A DNA stretch of 64,000 nucleotides from Larix kaempferi (taxonomy: Eukaryota > Streptophyta > Pinopsida > Pinales > Pinaceae): the NCBI GenBank assembly GCA_027924585.1, contig BSBM01001436.1, positions 496,001 to 560,000 on the forward strand, written 5' to 3'. The first letter of the stretch is position 1; each line of letters opens with the position of its first letter. Shown one piece after another: positions 1 through 10,150 of this stretch. The translations under genes and the position numbers were made by a program. The notes beneath the pieces are model-generated. The model was not told the DNA's origin and did no database searches. It worked only from the letters and a program-made list of their open reading frames with translations.

Positions 1-330
1 GTTGTATCATAATTTTGACATGTATCATTTTTTACTTCTATCATTTATCTTTTCATTTTTACTATCATATGTATCATTTTCACCTGCAGTACCATATTAT
101 TGACTTGTATCATAATTTTGACATGTATCATTTTTTACTTCTATCAATTGGACATGTATCATATTGAATTGTATCATATTGACATGTATCATATTGAGTT
201 ACATAATCTATCATTTCGACTTATATCATTTGGACATGTATCATTTTGACTTATATCATTTGGACATGTATCATTTTGACTTATGTCGACTATTGGACAT
301 GTTATTGATCTACTGGCATATTTGACTTTC
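1..330. repeat. Degenerate TATCAT-type tandem repeat
   Basis: The motif ttgacatgtatcat or ttggacatgtatcat recurs many times with variable spacing, alternating with a second half-unit (acttatatcat). The cleanest stretch is about 200-300, where a unit of about 24 bp repeats head to tail. There is no open frame. It is AT-rich satellite-like DNA and the array probably continues to the left of the window. Confidence 0.7.
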
Positions 331-780
331 ACTTGTTTTAGTTAGATATGATGATGATCTTATCAATATTAACCAGTTAGTTTATATATATTGGAAGTGG
401 TCGATGATTTTTGGATGGATATTTATTACGTATGATGATTTTAATTTACTACTCAGGATGGATGTTGTCAAATTCAATTAAATTATAGATATTTGACTCA
501 CTTGTTTTAATTATAGATGATGATCATGTTATAATAATTATCTTTTTATTTTATATATTTTGGATGTTGTAGATTTTATTTTGATGGAGATTTAATAAGT
601 ATAATGGTGTTTGTTAGTTTGTATGGATGCCCATTTCCCTAAAAATTCATTATAAATGTTATCTTATAAAATATTTCAAATGCAATATGACTTACTTTAT
701 AATCATAAGTTATTTAAGAGGCATGATATATTTAATTAATTAAATTGAAATAAAAAAATATTAAATTAATAATTGGAAGC
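331..780. other. AT-rich stretch without a gene
   Basis: Very AT-rich sequence with short homopolymers. No open frame, RNA gene or repeat unit could be recognised. Confidence 0.5.
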
Positions 781-1345
781 AACAATGGAAGCCAAACTAG
801 GTGCAAACCAAAAGCAATCTTGGAAGCAAAACTTGGCGTTACCTAGGAAGCAAAAACATCAGCAATTTAGGTAGCAAACAAATAAGTAATAATGGAAGCA
901 ATTTTAGAAGCAACAAAAGAGGAAAAAATAGAAGCCATATTAGAAGCAACAAAAGATGAAAAATGGAAGCAAAGCTAGATGCAACAAGCGACGTTATATT
1001 GGAAGCAAAACCAGAAGCAACACCAGAAGCAAACCCGGAAGCAACACCAGAAGCAAACCCAGAAGCAAAACTGGAAGCAACACAAGAAGCACACCCAGAA
1101 GAAAAACCAGAAGCAAAACTAGAAGCCAACCCAGAAGCGAAACCAGAATCCAAACTGGAAGCCAACCTGGAAGCAACACTTGAATCAAAACTGGAAGCAA
1201 CAAAGGACGTCACAATGGAAGCAAAACTTGGCATCAATTAGTAAGCCAAAAAAGAAGCTTTTTTCAACGCAAAACTAAATGCAAAACATGAAGCACGATT
1301 GGGAGAAAAACTAGAAGCAAAAATGGTAGTAGAAATGGAATCCAA
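781..1345 (+). repeat. GAAGCAA-type tandem repeat with an EA-rich open frame
   Basis: A purine-rich, imperfect tandem repeat built on gaagcaaaa, gaagcaaca and gaagcaaac half-units (roughly 9-18 bp periods). A plus-strand frame at 963-1241 stays open for 92 codons and reads as Glu-Ala dipeptides every three residues (EAKPEATPEANPEA-like). The other frames are also open, because a short repeat lacking stops leaves every frame open. No signal peptide or domain is visible. It could be a repeat-protein exon, but I read it as a minisatellite until transcription is shown. Confidence 0.6.
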
Positions 1346-2242
1346 ATTCAACACTATCCCCGGTGCTAACTTATGCCACATTATGGGGTTAGTAAGAGAA
1401 AACCCTAATCTTTAGTTCATTCATTTTCCATAATTTAGAGGGGATATTTGTACAAGAGAGAATTATCGGGAATGACTTTGGAGTGGGCAAAATTTTTGGA
1501 GAGCCAAATTTGTAAGGGATCAACATAGGTCATATACAAATCTGCAGAGGAGAAATTATAGGTATGTGACTTCATTCTATTGACATTTCGATCTTTCCCC
1601 TATTTGATTCAAACATTTTTTATTGCATTGCCAAACAAATAAAATGGTTTCGTAGTTACCTTTAGTATTGGAAGAAGCCCTAGTTTTCTTGTTCTTTCTC
1701 TTGATTCCCTCTTTATATTTCATAGAAATATTTCCTTTTTATTTTTCTCGCAATCAATAGATTTTATAGGGTTTCTTTACTTGCATATGGGGCCTTTGGT
1801 ATCCATTGAAATGGGACCACTCATTAAACTCTGTCATTGTTAGTTTTTTTTAAATGCTTTCGTCATTAGCGGTGCTCGTTGGTCAGTATTGTCGCACTGC
1901 TGCGTATTTTTCTTTAAAGCACATCTCTTGGTTTAAAATTTAAATAACATTATTTTTAATACTGAAATGTCATATTATTAATTTAATCATGGGCTCGTTG
2001 GTGCATAATAAACTATAATGAAGCACTGATGCCTCTATTAGTTTACAAAGCATCAAGTAAATATAATTATTTGTAAAATTGTTTTAAATTTGCATCAACA
2101 TCGTAATCATACACAAGTAGGTGTATATATTCAAAACACATTGGTGCACATAATTTTGTTATACGCATCTATATTGTAATTTGTAAAAAATATTTCATAA
2201 ATTCTATATTTGATAATGCTTTGTTTTTTTTTTATATAGAAG
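1346..2242. other. Non-coding AT-rich region
   Basis: No frame, repeat or RNA gene recognised. Only scattered homopolymers and short AT-rich tracts are present. Confidence 0.45.
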
Positions 2243-2783
2243 ATGGCTGATAGAAGTTTAAGAAAAATAACTTATTGCAGTGAGCATGATGATATCTCAC
2301 CCCAACAAGAGAATAGGGAAAGTTATTTAAGTTCTATTAAAAAATTAATATAGTTGAGTTATCTGTAGGTTTAAATTATTGATGTATATTGGTTAATGTG
2401 TGTCATGTAAATCATAAACTTGAAGAAAATCAATAAGATAGTTTGTGATATGAATGCAACAGAGCGTATAAGATTTATGGAAATGTTGCAAATAGAGAAA
2501 CTAGGTGGATCAAACAGTAACCGACACGAAGTTTTTCTTTGGTGTTTTACTAAAGATGAATTTCATGTTCATAACATAATTTCATAACATTAATTGCTAA
2601 CATGCTTTAAACACTCAATTCATATATTTTTAATGTTTTGAAGGGATCGATAATGAGGGAATGGAATCTTGCCCTAAGAAGATAAAATTTATGAAGGATG
2701 TAAATGATGTTGACTTGGTCTTGAATTCATCTGGAGTGGTGTTGGAAATTAACGAGAGGGGAGATTTTTTTGCAAAGCTATGA
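2243..2783 (+). other. Unidentified coding-like fragments
   Basis: Three short open stretches lie in succession on the plus strand: an ATG-started frame at 2243-2353 (begins MADRSLRKI), one at about 2427-2588 (includes MNATERIRFMEML), and one at about 2641-2783 (includes GMESCPKKIKFMKDVNDVD). They are polar, of protein-like composition, and separated by AT-rich DNA that could be introns. I do not recognise the family, and no consensus splice pairs join them convincingly. This may be a decayed gene or a chance run of frames. Confidence 0.25.
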
Positions 2784-3889
2784 GGGATATGTGGAAAGAA
2801 CGCATAAAAGTACTTTCCACTTGCAATACAAAAATCAATCCAAATTAATGACTCCAAGACTCTTGTTACACCGAAGTCGTTTTTCTATCTGAGGGAGGGT
2901 TTGTAAAGCAATATTACAGATTTGTCGTTGCTCTATCCAATTGAAATCCAACACATCTCGTCAATTAAAAACTGACACGTTCACTCTTATATTGTCTTCT
3001 CCAATACATGTCACATGCCTGTCCGTCTGCGGCTGGACTTTATCGAATATTTTATTTGTGTTAAATGGTCCCCACAATCACGATGTCAATGCCCAGCCCC
3101 AAGTATTCGCCAATTATGTATGACATGCAGATTCCTGTACCATTCGTGAATTCTGTCTATTAATCATACAATAAGAAAACTATGACAAGAAATGCCATGC
3201 CTTGAGCTGACCCGACCAGGATCTTCACTTTAGAAGGCCAAGCTGTCTCGGTCAGGATCTTCACTCTAGAAGGCCAATCCGGTGGTGGTTTATTGGATGT
3301 CCTTCCATATAATAGCCGATCCAGGATGACATTGTGCATGCCGACTTAAACCACCAACAACTTTGATGAGTGTTTCAGGTTCAAATTTGGGGGCGAGATG
3401 TGGACATAGAATCCAAGAGCATCGTACCATAAAAACGCCATGGATTTCAACTCCACGATCCATTTTATGAATTTCTTCAACAAATAAACCCTAAGATTGA
3501 ACTAATATGATCATACCTTGGGGGCTTAGAGATGACACGAGTAATGTCCACATCATTCATATAACTAGGCAAGCAACATATGTAAACAAGTCTGACCACT
3601 CCACCTCTACATAACAATTTTGACGAGAAGTTTTGGTAGGATCCGACAGGTTCTCCCTATTGAAAGCGCAAAACTTGGTGAGATGGTCCTTGGGTGGTGG
3701 AAATGAACTTAGCTCTGAAGTGCACAGTGGTTTCTCAAATTTATTTAGGAAAGTAGCCATTGCTGAATCCATTTTATGATGTTGATGCTAAATATTTTTA
3801 GAAGACAAGTTTAATTATCGACTGCAATATTTTCATCACTGTGCAATGAAAACCTTGTCGAAGGTAAATGAGGGTGGATAAAAAGGATA
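2784..3889. other. Mostly non-coding, with two weak ORFs and a short duplication
   Basis: A 60-codon plus frame (2941-3123) and a 71-codon minus frame (3557-3772) are present, neither recognisable. The minus frame lies just downstream of the coiled-coil-like remnant at 3890-4107 and could belong to the same lost gene. At about 3197-3285 a 38-bp segment with aggatcttcact and agaaggccaa is duplicated in tandem. Confidence 0.35.
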
Positions 3890-4107
3890 AAAAGTTTAAA
3901 TCCTTCACTTGTAATTGGTCTTCTCATCAAGCATTTTCTTTCGTTCAACTTCTTCCCTATAAGCTTCAAGCATCCGACCCTTCAATTCCTTCCACTACCT
4001 CTAAAGGATGTGGCGTAGTCTTTCTACCTCTTTCTCATTTACATCTCATTCTCTTAGAGCCCTTTCTTGGGTATCATAGGCTTCATAAACATGTTCCCGT
4101 TCCAGAG
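3890..4107 (-). pseudogene. 3' part of an unidentified coiled-coil-like gene, cut by the gypsy insertion
   Basis: Read on the minus strand from the TSD at 4103-4107, a charged, helix-favouring peptide appears (EPLEREHVYEAYDTQERALR). After stops comes a second similar piece (KGRMLEAYREEVERKKMLDE). The first frame joins the frame at 21612-21672 without interruption if one TSD copy is counted. The Ty3/gypsy element therefore landed in what looks like a gene. In-frame stops (TGA near 4040, TAG further on) show it was or became non-functional. I do not recognise the protein; coiled coil is inferred from composition only. Confidence 0.4.
4103..4107. repeat. Left target-site duplication of the gypsy element (CAGAG)
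   Basis: CAGAG directly precedes the 5' LTR. The identical CAGAG follows the 3' LTR at 21607-21611. A 5-bp duplication is standard for LTR retrotransposon integrases, and it fixes the outer boundaries of the element. Confidence 0.85.
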
Positions 4108-4461
4108 TGTTAAGCCCTAAATATGGGCACATTTCCCCCTATATTGTGGTGCATTACATTAGTTTTGATGTTGAATTTGGTCCATTAGTTGTAATTGTCA
4201 TTAGTATGGTTATATTAGTTATGTCAACTTGGGTCAGTGAGTTGTAATTGTACCTCTTAATCTCCTATATATAGGAAGGAGATCTTTTCATTTGAGTATA
4301 TTGTCTTGTCTTGTCTTGTGTACTTAGTACATTGTATAAGGAGGTTTCCCCCTCGAAGAGGCTTTATATTCATCTCTATTCTTCATTATTAAGGCAAGGA
4401 GTACTCTTTCTGGTCTATTTATGTTATTTTCATGCTCTTTTTGGAAATTTGTTGCTTAACA
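4108..4461 (+). repeat. 5' LTR of the gypsy element
   Basis: Begins TGTTAAGCCC and ends GCTTAACA, so the termini form a 7-bp inverted repeat. Nearly every segment aligns with 21258-21606 with scattered substitutions, including cctatatataggaa (a likely TATA region at about 4264-4277) and ccccctcgaagaggct. Confidence 0.9.
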
Positions 4462-4478
4462 TTTGATATCGAAGCTCT
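4462..4478 (+). promoter_or_regulatory. Degenerate primer-binding site of the gypsy element
   Basis: The sequence tttgatatcgaagctct directly follows the 5' LTR. It resembles the usual initiator-methionine tRNA primer site (TGGTATCAGAGC) with several changes, so reverse transcription would be poorly primed now. Confidence 0.6.
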
Positions 4479-4741
4479 TTCCTTAGGTCTGGGTGCTTAA
4501 AAAAAAATCATCTTGGAATTTTTTCTATAAATGTTTTTCTAAAAGGTTTCAGATAGCGAGGCTTGGAACCCATCTAGGAAATAGGCCAAACTGTCCGTGG
4601 TATGATATTCAGACCCTGATCCCTTACAAATTTAGAGTTATTCGCATTGGAAGTTGGGGTTTCTGACTAATCCAAAAACTAGTCTCAAACAAGTGTGCTA
4701 GGTAAAACTGTTATATCTGGGGCATGCAAGATCCAAATTGA

Positions 4742-5047
4742 GTGAGAACTATTGCATCAAAAATAAGATGGACCAAGGTATCAGTCATATCATTTTCAGA
4801 CTCAGATATGAAATATTGGACATGTGGCAGTCCATACAAGTTCGATATTATGAAAGGACCGAAAATAACAAGTGTTGGGAATAATGTCCCTTCTTCTAAC
4901 CCGCCTCAAAGGTTGACACCTCAACAACTAGATGAGAGAAGAGCAAAATGCCTATGCTTTAATTGTGACAACAAGTATAGTAAGGGACGTAAATGTGGTG
5001 AGAATAAATTATTCTACATAGATGGCGAAGAGGAAGAACCAAAATAA
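4742..5047 (+). pseudogene. Gag C-terminal remnant with a damaged zinc knuckle
   Basis: The open frame contains LTPQQLDERRAKCLCFNCD followed by NKYSKGRKCGE. This is the CX2CX4HX4C nucleocapsid knuckle seen before the protease in plant Ty3 elements, with the His position replaced by Arg. Only about 280 bases separate this frame from the LTR, so the capsid part of gag has been deleted or scrambled. Nucleocapsid normally binds the element RNA in virus-like particles; this copy could not. Confidence 0.65.
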
Positions 5048-5185
5048 CAAGAACCATCTCAAGATGAAGAAATAAAAGATACTACTTCCGTAGAGATTAG
5101 TCCCACCGTATCATGTCATGCATTGGCTGGGATTAACACTCCTCAAACTTTCAAGATCAAGGATATATCAAAAAGAAAAAGGTAA

Positions 5186-5577
5186 CAATGTTGATTGATT
5201 ATGGTAGTACTCATAATTTCATGCATTGTAAATTAGCTAAAGTTTTCAATTGCTTTATATATCTAGCACCAAAATTTCAAGTAATGATTACAGATGGAGG
5301 AACTATCAATTGCTCAGGAAAATGACATAATAGCAATATTACTATGGGGGAATATGTATTTAATAGTCCAATGATTGCTATTCCAATGGGTGGTGCTGAT
5401 GTTGTTTTAAGAGTTCAATGGTTACAATCATTGGGAATAGTGGCTTTGAATTTTCAGAAGCTTTTCATGAAATTTTTATGGGAAGGAAACGAATATGTGC
5501 TAAATGGCATCACAGGGAAACCAATCAAGGTGATAAGCTCTAATCGTATGAACAAATTGATGAAAAATGGACATTAA
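5186..5577 (+). pseudogene. Aspartic protease remnant of the gypsy element
   Basis: The peptide MLIDYGSTHNFMH at about 5190-5230 matches the retropepsin active-site segment, usually (L/I)IDSGSTHNF. The catalytic Asp is kept and the following Ser is Tyr. A stop near 5323 separates it from a second open frame (5344-5577), whose QWLQSLGIVALNF and NEYVLNGI match the region between protease and RT. The enzyme would have processed Gag-Pol. Confidence 0.65.
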
Positions 5578-5689
5578 GGTGTAATTGCACAACTATGCTC
5601 ATTAGATGTTCAAACATCTAAGTCTCCTATTTACCTAGATACCCAAAGGGTCATTAATAAGCATTCCAAGGTATTTGAAGATATTCAAA

Positions 5690-6431
5690 AAGGTCTTCCA
5701 CCTGTTTGAGATTTTGATCATGCTATTCACTTAATTCCAGGAAGTGTTCCTTCTAACATCAGACATTACAGATATCCATATGGCTATAAGAGTGAAATTG
5801 AGTGTATGGTTGAAGAAATGTTAGAGGTTGGCATAATTAGGCCTAGCCAAAGTTCTTACTCTGCACTAGTGGTAATGGTACACAAGTTGGATGGATCATG
5901 GCATATGTGTCCATATTATAGAGATCTCAATAAGATCACCATTAAAGATAAGTTTCCCATTCCATCATTGATGAATTAGATGGAGTAGTTGTCTTCACAA
6001 ATTTGGATCTCCATTCCGGGTATCATCAATACTAGAATGAAGGATGAAGACACCCCAAAAACAACATTCCGAACTAATGAAGGTCATTATGAATTCTAGT
6101 CATGCCATTTGGTCTCACGAATGCACCTTCCACATTTCAAGGTTTGATGATTTCCATTTTCAAGACTTTCCTTAGAAAATTTGTGCTAGTATTCTTTAAT
6201 GATATACTAATCTATAACAAGTCTTGGGAAGAACATGTTCAACATGTTGACAGGGTACTACAACTACTAAAGGAGAAACAACTATATGCAAAACCTTCTA
6301 AATGTTTCTTTGGGTTAAAGGAGGTAGAGTATTTGGGTCATATTGTATCTCATGAAGGTGTCAAGGTAGACCCTAATAAAATTAAAGCCATGATGGATTG
6401 GCCGATTCCCAAAACCCTAAAGAATCTTTGA
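5690..6431 (+). pseudogene. Reverse transcriptase domain of the gypsy element, catalytic Asp lost
   Basis: The RT begins around IRHYRYPYGYKSEIE and continues through MVEEMLEVGIIRPSQS, HKLDGSWHMCPYYRDLNK and TIKDKFPIP. A frameshift in the next segment is followed by an open frame (6102-6431) with MPFGLTNAPSTFQ. The catalytic motif reads VFFNDILIY instead of VFFDDILIY, so one of the paired metal-binding aspartates is Asn. YLGHIVSHEGVKVDP marks the end of the thumb. A stop at 6429-6431 interrupts the frame into the connection domain. The substitution alone should abolish DNA synthesis. Confidence 0.85.
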
Positions 6432-7079
6432 GGATTCTTAGGTTTGATAGGGTACTACCGCAAGTTTGTTCGGAACTATGGAAGAATAGAAGTACCTCTA
6501 ACAACATTATTGAAGATAGATGCATTTTCTTGGACTCCATCGGCAACTCAATATTTTGAACAACTTAAAGAGGCAATGTGCAACGCTCCTGTTTTAGCCA
6601 CACCAGATTTCACAAAAACTTTTATTGTAGAATGTGATGCTTCAGGAAATGGCATTGGTTTTGTTCTAATGCAAGAAGGACACCCGCTTGCTTTCATAAG
6701 TCATCCAATCAAGGGAAAGAACTTATAGAAGCCCATTTATGAAAAGGAAACATTGGCAATACTACATGCTCTTAAGCAATGGTATCCTTACCTAATAGGT
6801 AGGCACTTCAAGGTCAAAATAGATCATGATAGTCTTAAATACTTCTTGGAACAAAGACTTTCTTTAGAAGAGCAACAAAAATGGGTAACCAAGATGTTGG
6901 GATATGATTTTGAAATCATATATCGAAAAGGGAAACATAATGTGGTGGTAGATGCGCTCTCCCAAAAAGATGAAGATGTTGGAGAATTACTTTGTGCAAT
7001 TTCCATTCTACAACCCGATTGGGTAGTAGCAGCAAGGCAAGAATGGAAAAATTATCTATGTGTGTGGACTCCTATTTAA
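6432..7079 (+). pseudogene. RNase H and connection region of the gypsy element
   Basis: Starting [17 protein letters not shown], this continues from the RT. RNase H signature pieces are visible: [18 protein letters not shown] (first catalytic Asp), KPIYEKETLAILHALKQW (Glu), IDHDSLKYFL (Asp), and KHNVVVDALSQK (final Asp). All four acidic positions appear to be kept. A TAG at 6726-6728 splits it into two frames, and a stop at 7077-7079 ends the readable part before the integrase. Confidence 0.85.
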
Positions 7080-7241
7080 AAGCTACAGAATGATCCCAAC
7101 GTATCAAATACTTTTGTGTGGAAAAATGATTCACTATGGTATAAGGATCGCTTATATTTATGCAAAAAACTCCCAACTCAAACAAATTGTCCTCTCATAA
7201 TTACACAACTCTCCTATAGGTGGGCACTCTGGATTCTTGAA
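7080..7241 (+). pseudogene. Integrase N-terminal part of the gypsy element, interrupted
   Basis: Linker sequence (FVWKNDSLWYKDRLYLCKK) leads into the H2C2 zinc-binding segment. Its GGHSG-like piece lies at 7217-7241 (tataggtgggcactctggattcttgaa) with damage. The sequence breaks off at the TSD GGATTCTTGAA and resumes after 20029 with KTYHRVKKDFFW, the expected next residues. The interruption is therefore an insertion and not a deletion. Confidence 0.8.
7231..7241. repeat. Left TSD of the retro-insertion (GGATTCTTGAA)
   Basis: GGATTCTTGAA at 7231-7241 recurs exactly at 20019-20029. Taking one copy away restores the integrase segment. An 11-bp duplication next to a T-run fits target-primed (LINE-type) integration on the minus strand. 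Confidence 0.85.
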
Positions 7242-7626
7242 TTTTTTTTTTTGTAAACCTGCAAATTTCTATTAAACTAAAAGAGTCCAAAATACATGAG
7301 TTTTTACAAACTGTGGTGGCTTGGGAGAGTGAAGCCACCAACCCAGAAACATGAAGAGATCAAACTGATACTTATCAAAATTACAAAAAGCGCCTTGACT
7401 TGTGTGAGAATTCCAGGACAATGCAATAGAATAGAGTTGTCTGTGTAGACCTATGAAATTGTAAACTAAAATACTATTAAACATAGCAAGAAGGAAAAGC
7501 TGGAAAACGCAGGGAGAGGCCCGAGCCTTCTTAGTTGTGTGCATCTGGAGAGCCATTTGCAACAGGAGCATGGGTGTCAGCCAGATTCTCTTCAACAATA
7601 GGGAAGGGAGGGTATTCCTCCACGAC

Positions 7627-8142
7627 CTAGTCATTCAACGACAACTTCATAGGCAGGGGCATGGTATTCCTGAAGGGAATGAACCCCTGGTCGCCGCGAA
7701 CACCCTTGGACAGAATTAGACCCATGGTGGTGGGGATGGGGAAGGTCAATGGCGCTTTCCCTTTGAGTGGGCTCGGTTGAACATGCTTGCTTGTCCCCAC
7801 CGCGGAGGAGAGATATCTGAAGCCGTCCGTACTAGTGTTGTTGCGTGGAGAGGGTTTGGAAGGAGCATAGGATTTCCAATTGAAGGTGCCCTCCAAGCTT
7901 CCCAGAATAGCTTCCATGTTGGGCAGGGTGGCCTTCAATGTCTGGGTGGCATTTCTAGCGGTGGCCCAATTGGCGAGCAAGTCTTCCATTAACAACCCAA
8001 GCATATTCTTAAGGATCCAGTAGGGGTGAATTTTCTTACCAGGGCGTCCAGTGGAGAGGCGTTCTGCCAAAAGCCTGGCCTCCCAATTGTCGATCAACAG
8101 ATGGAATGGGACACTGACCTCCTTCCCATATCCTTTTTCCAT
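7627..8142 (-). pseudogene. Unidentified 171-codon frame in the retro-insertion
   Basis: The frame starts MEKGYGKEVSVPFHLL and contains NWEARLLAERLSTGRPGKK and WILKNMLGLLMEDLLANW, then a Pro/Ser-rich tail. Composition is protein-like and the frame fills most of the left half of the retro-insertion. The CACTA element interrupts it 8 bases upstream of this ATG, so the true N-terminus probably lies beyond 19491. No family was recognised. Confidence 0.4.
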
Positions 8143-8149
8143 GTCCTCT

Positions 8150-8450
8150 CACTAGTACAAAATGAGAGATAAATGACCAAAATCCGCATATAAATGACCA
8201 CTTTTGAGTTGGTGACCACTGGTAGCAAATTAGTGGTCATTTATCACGCGACCAAAAATGTGGTCATATTTAGCTTGGTCATTTATAGCTTATCTTGTGG
8301 TCATATATTTGGTCATTAATTGTCACAATTAATGACCAAATTTATGACCACATTTGTTGTCACGTGATAAATAACCGCTAATTTGCTACCAACGATCACC
8401 AACTCAAAAGTGATCATTTATATGCATATTTTGGTCACTTATCTCTCATG
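8150..8450. repeat. Long foldback at the left CACTA end
   Basis: The outer arm (about 8160-8290) is followed after a short spacer by a near inverse copy (about 8330-8448). Shared pieces include gagagataaatgacc, aaatgaccacttttgagttgg, and tagcaaatta beside ggtcatttatcacg. Transcripts would form a hairpin of more than 110 bp with mismatches. It looks like a duplicated and inverted subterminal region. Confidence 0.75.
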
Positions 8451-8531
8451 CTCTACTGGTGATTGTTTATATGCAAATTTTGGTCATTGTTTTAGTCATT
8501 TATCTCTTTTTAGTGGTTTCAGAATATATAT

Positions 8532-8602
8532 AGGGTACGAAGGAATCGAACCACCAACCTCCTGCCTATAAAGCAGGTGCTCTACCATTGAGCTAGAACC
8601 CT
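8532..8602 (-). tRNA. tRNA-like sequence, anticodon UAU (Ile)
   Basis: On the minus strand a cloverleaf can be drawn. The acceptor is AGGGTTC with GTACCCT (one mismatch), the D-arm is GCTC/GAGC, and the anticodon stem is CCTGC/GCAGG around TTTATAG, giving UAU. The variable loop has 5 bases. The T-arm GGTGG/CCTTC has loop TTCGATT and one mismatch. The A-box-like TAGCTCAATGG and B-box-like GGTTCGATTCC are present. There is no intron, no encoded CCA and no clear terminator T-run directly downstream. It sits inside the CACTA element and resembles an organelle- or bacterial-type tRNA. Mismatches in two stems suggest a decaying copy. Confidence 0.55.
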
Positions 8603-9730
8603 TAAAATGATAACGATTATAGAGAAATTCAACTCGTGATAACCGAATGAATATTCAAAGAATAACAAAATATATTATGTACTTTCCATACCTTTAATAG
8701 GTGGAGGGGGGAGGAAATACCAATGGCGGTGGTGCCAAAGGTATCCTCCGTGTCATCTGAGGTGATTTCGAAGGGGCAATGTTTGCAGAAGAAGAAGAGG
8801 GTCCTAACAATGCAATAAGAAGGTCGTGCTTAGTAAATTTTGCTACTATTATACTCATAATACATCTCAAAGATCTGTGAAAAGAAAGGAAGTATACCTT
8901 TCACATGTCGATGATTTGGAGGGGAAGGAAACATGATTGATGGTGAGACTGCTGGGGGACTCAAGTTTCATGAGGGTGATACATGGGATAGTTAGCTGGT
9001 GAATAAACATGCCCTTGAAAAATAACCAACAATCCAATAACTTAAGAGTGTAACCTTCACCATGTATAAATTTTGAATATCAAAATAGAACAAAAAGAAA
9101 GGAGTATACCTTTCGTGTGTCAATGATGTGGAGGTGAACAAAACCCAATTGATGGTGAGACTTAAAATATGTATCCAACACACCCATTTGGAATTATCAT
9201 GGGTACCATCGTCATGCCTTCAGGTGTCAGGCCTCTTCCATAGATGATAGGCTGAAATACCATATGAGAAAGTTTAAAAACAAGGTTATTTGAGATTATA
9301 ACATGTGCACTTTCTCTACCATAGATGACAGGCTGAAAGACCTTGTGAATAATTTCACAAGGAAGGTTATAAGGATAATCAATAAAAGCTTGGAAAATAC
9401 AATAGAAATAGGCAAAAAAAGAATTATGAATCTCTTGCAGGTGTAGTCATGCAAAGAATCACAACATAAAATATTGTGTTTCACCTACCAATCCATTCAA
9501 AATTGGTACAAAATAATTGAAACCTTTATCAAAATGTGAAGAAAACAAGTATATTCTACAAACAGAAAATGATATTTCAAGCTTATACTTACAATGGAAT
9601 AGAGTTCGGCTCCATGTTCTGCTATTTTTGCTTGATTTGCTTCACAATGGTGTTCTATCCACTCATTCAAATGCTGAACCTAATTAACCCAACTTACCAT
9701 GAGTCCTTCACAATAGTATGTCCGAGTTGC
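8603..9730. other. CACTA interior with local duplications, no gene
   Basis: Two pairs of related segments are visible. One contains gtatacctttc with gatggtgagac (about 8893 and 9103). The other contains atgataggctgaaa or atgacaggctgaaa (about 9243 and 9325). Open frames here are short and unrecognised. Confidence 0.4.
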
Positions 9731-9732
9731 AT

Positions 9733-10150
9733 ACAGGAAGATCGGGGCAACTCTTTACAAGTTATGGCCCCTTGATGAATACATCGGGTCCACTAATGGG
9801 TGTCAGGAGCTCCATTGGTAGCCTCAAAATCGGACACTTGTCAAGAGATAGTGGTGACTATTTTGTTGACACTCCAAATTCATCAGAAGAAATTTGGTCT
9901 AGCAATCTTGCCGTGACTACAAGAGAATTGCAATCTGCATTATAGGGTCATCATCACTGGCTTTCCCGTGCTGATGTAGCATTAGTTCTTTTAGCAGAAA
10001 TAGCATATGAAAATGATGAAGATTTTTGTGGTCGCCTTCCTTTGCTATTTCATGTCACATTTGTCTCTATGGATAGATCAGAAGATATTGTACTTGAGCA
10101 TTGCCAACATCTTCTTATAAACCTGCTATACTCGCTTGTAGGGCGACACC
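9733..10150 (+). pseudogene. Captured FURRY/MOR2-PAG1-like fragment, part 1
   Basis: The frame reads TGRSGQLFTSYGPLMNTSG, then SRDSGDYFVDTPNSSEE, LSRADVALVLLAEIAYENDE and LPLLFHVTFVSMD, then HCQHLLINLLYSLVGRHL. From memory of the family this matches the middle region of plant FURRY-like (MOR2-PAG1) proteins. Those are very large HEAT/ARM-repeat proteins that act with NDR-type kinases in cell morphogenesis. A TAG at 9943-9945 replaces a codon in ELQSAL-x-GHHH. Homology stops after GRHL, and about 1.1 kb of unrelated or intronic DNA follows before part 2. Only a small piece of a protein of more than 2,000 residues is here, so it is a captured, non-functional fragment. Confidence 0.8.

Noticed and set aside
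839-1237. Minus-strand 132-codon Ser/Ala-rich frame and plus frame 956-1183
   Set aside because: They are other readings of the same GAAGCAA repeat, open only because the unit lacks stops.
8383-8571. Plus ORF ending YEGIEPPTSCL
   Set aside because: Its tail is the antisense reading of the tRNA-like sequence at 8532-8602. This kind of peptide is a common spurious prediction.
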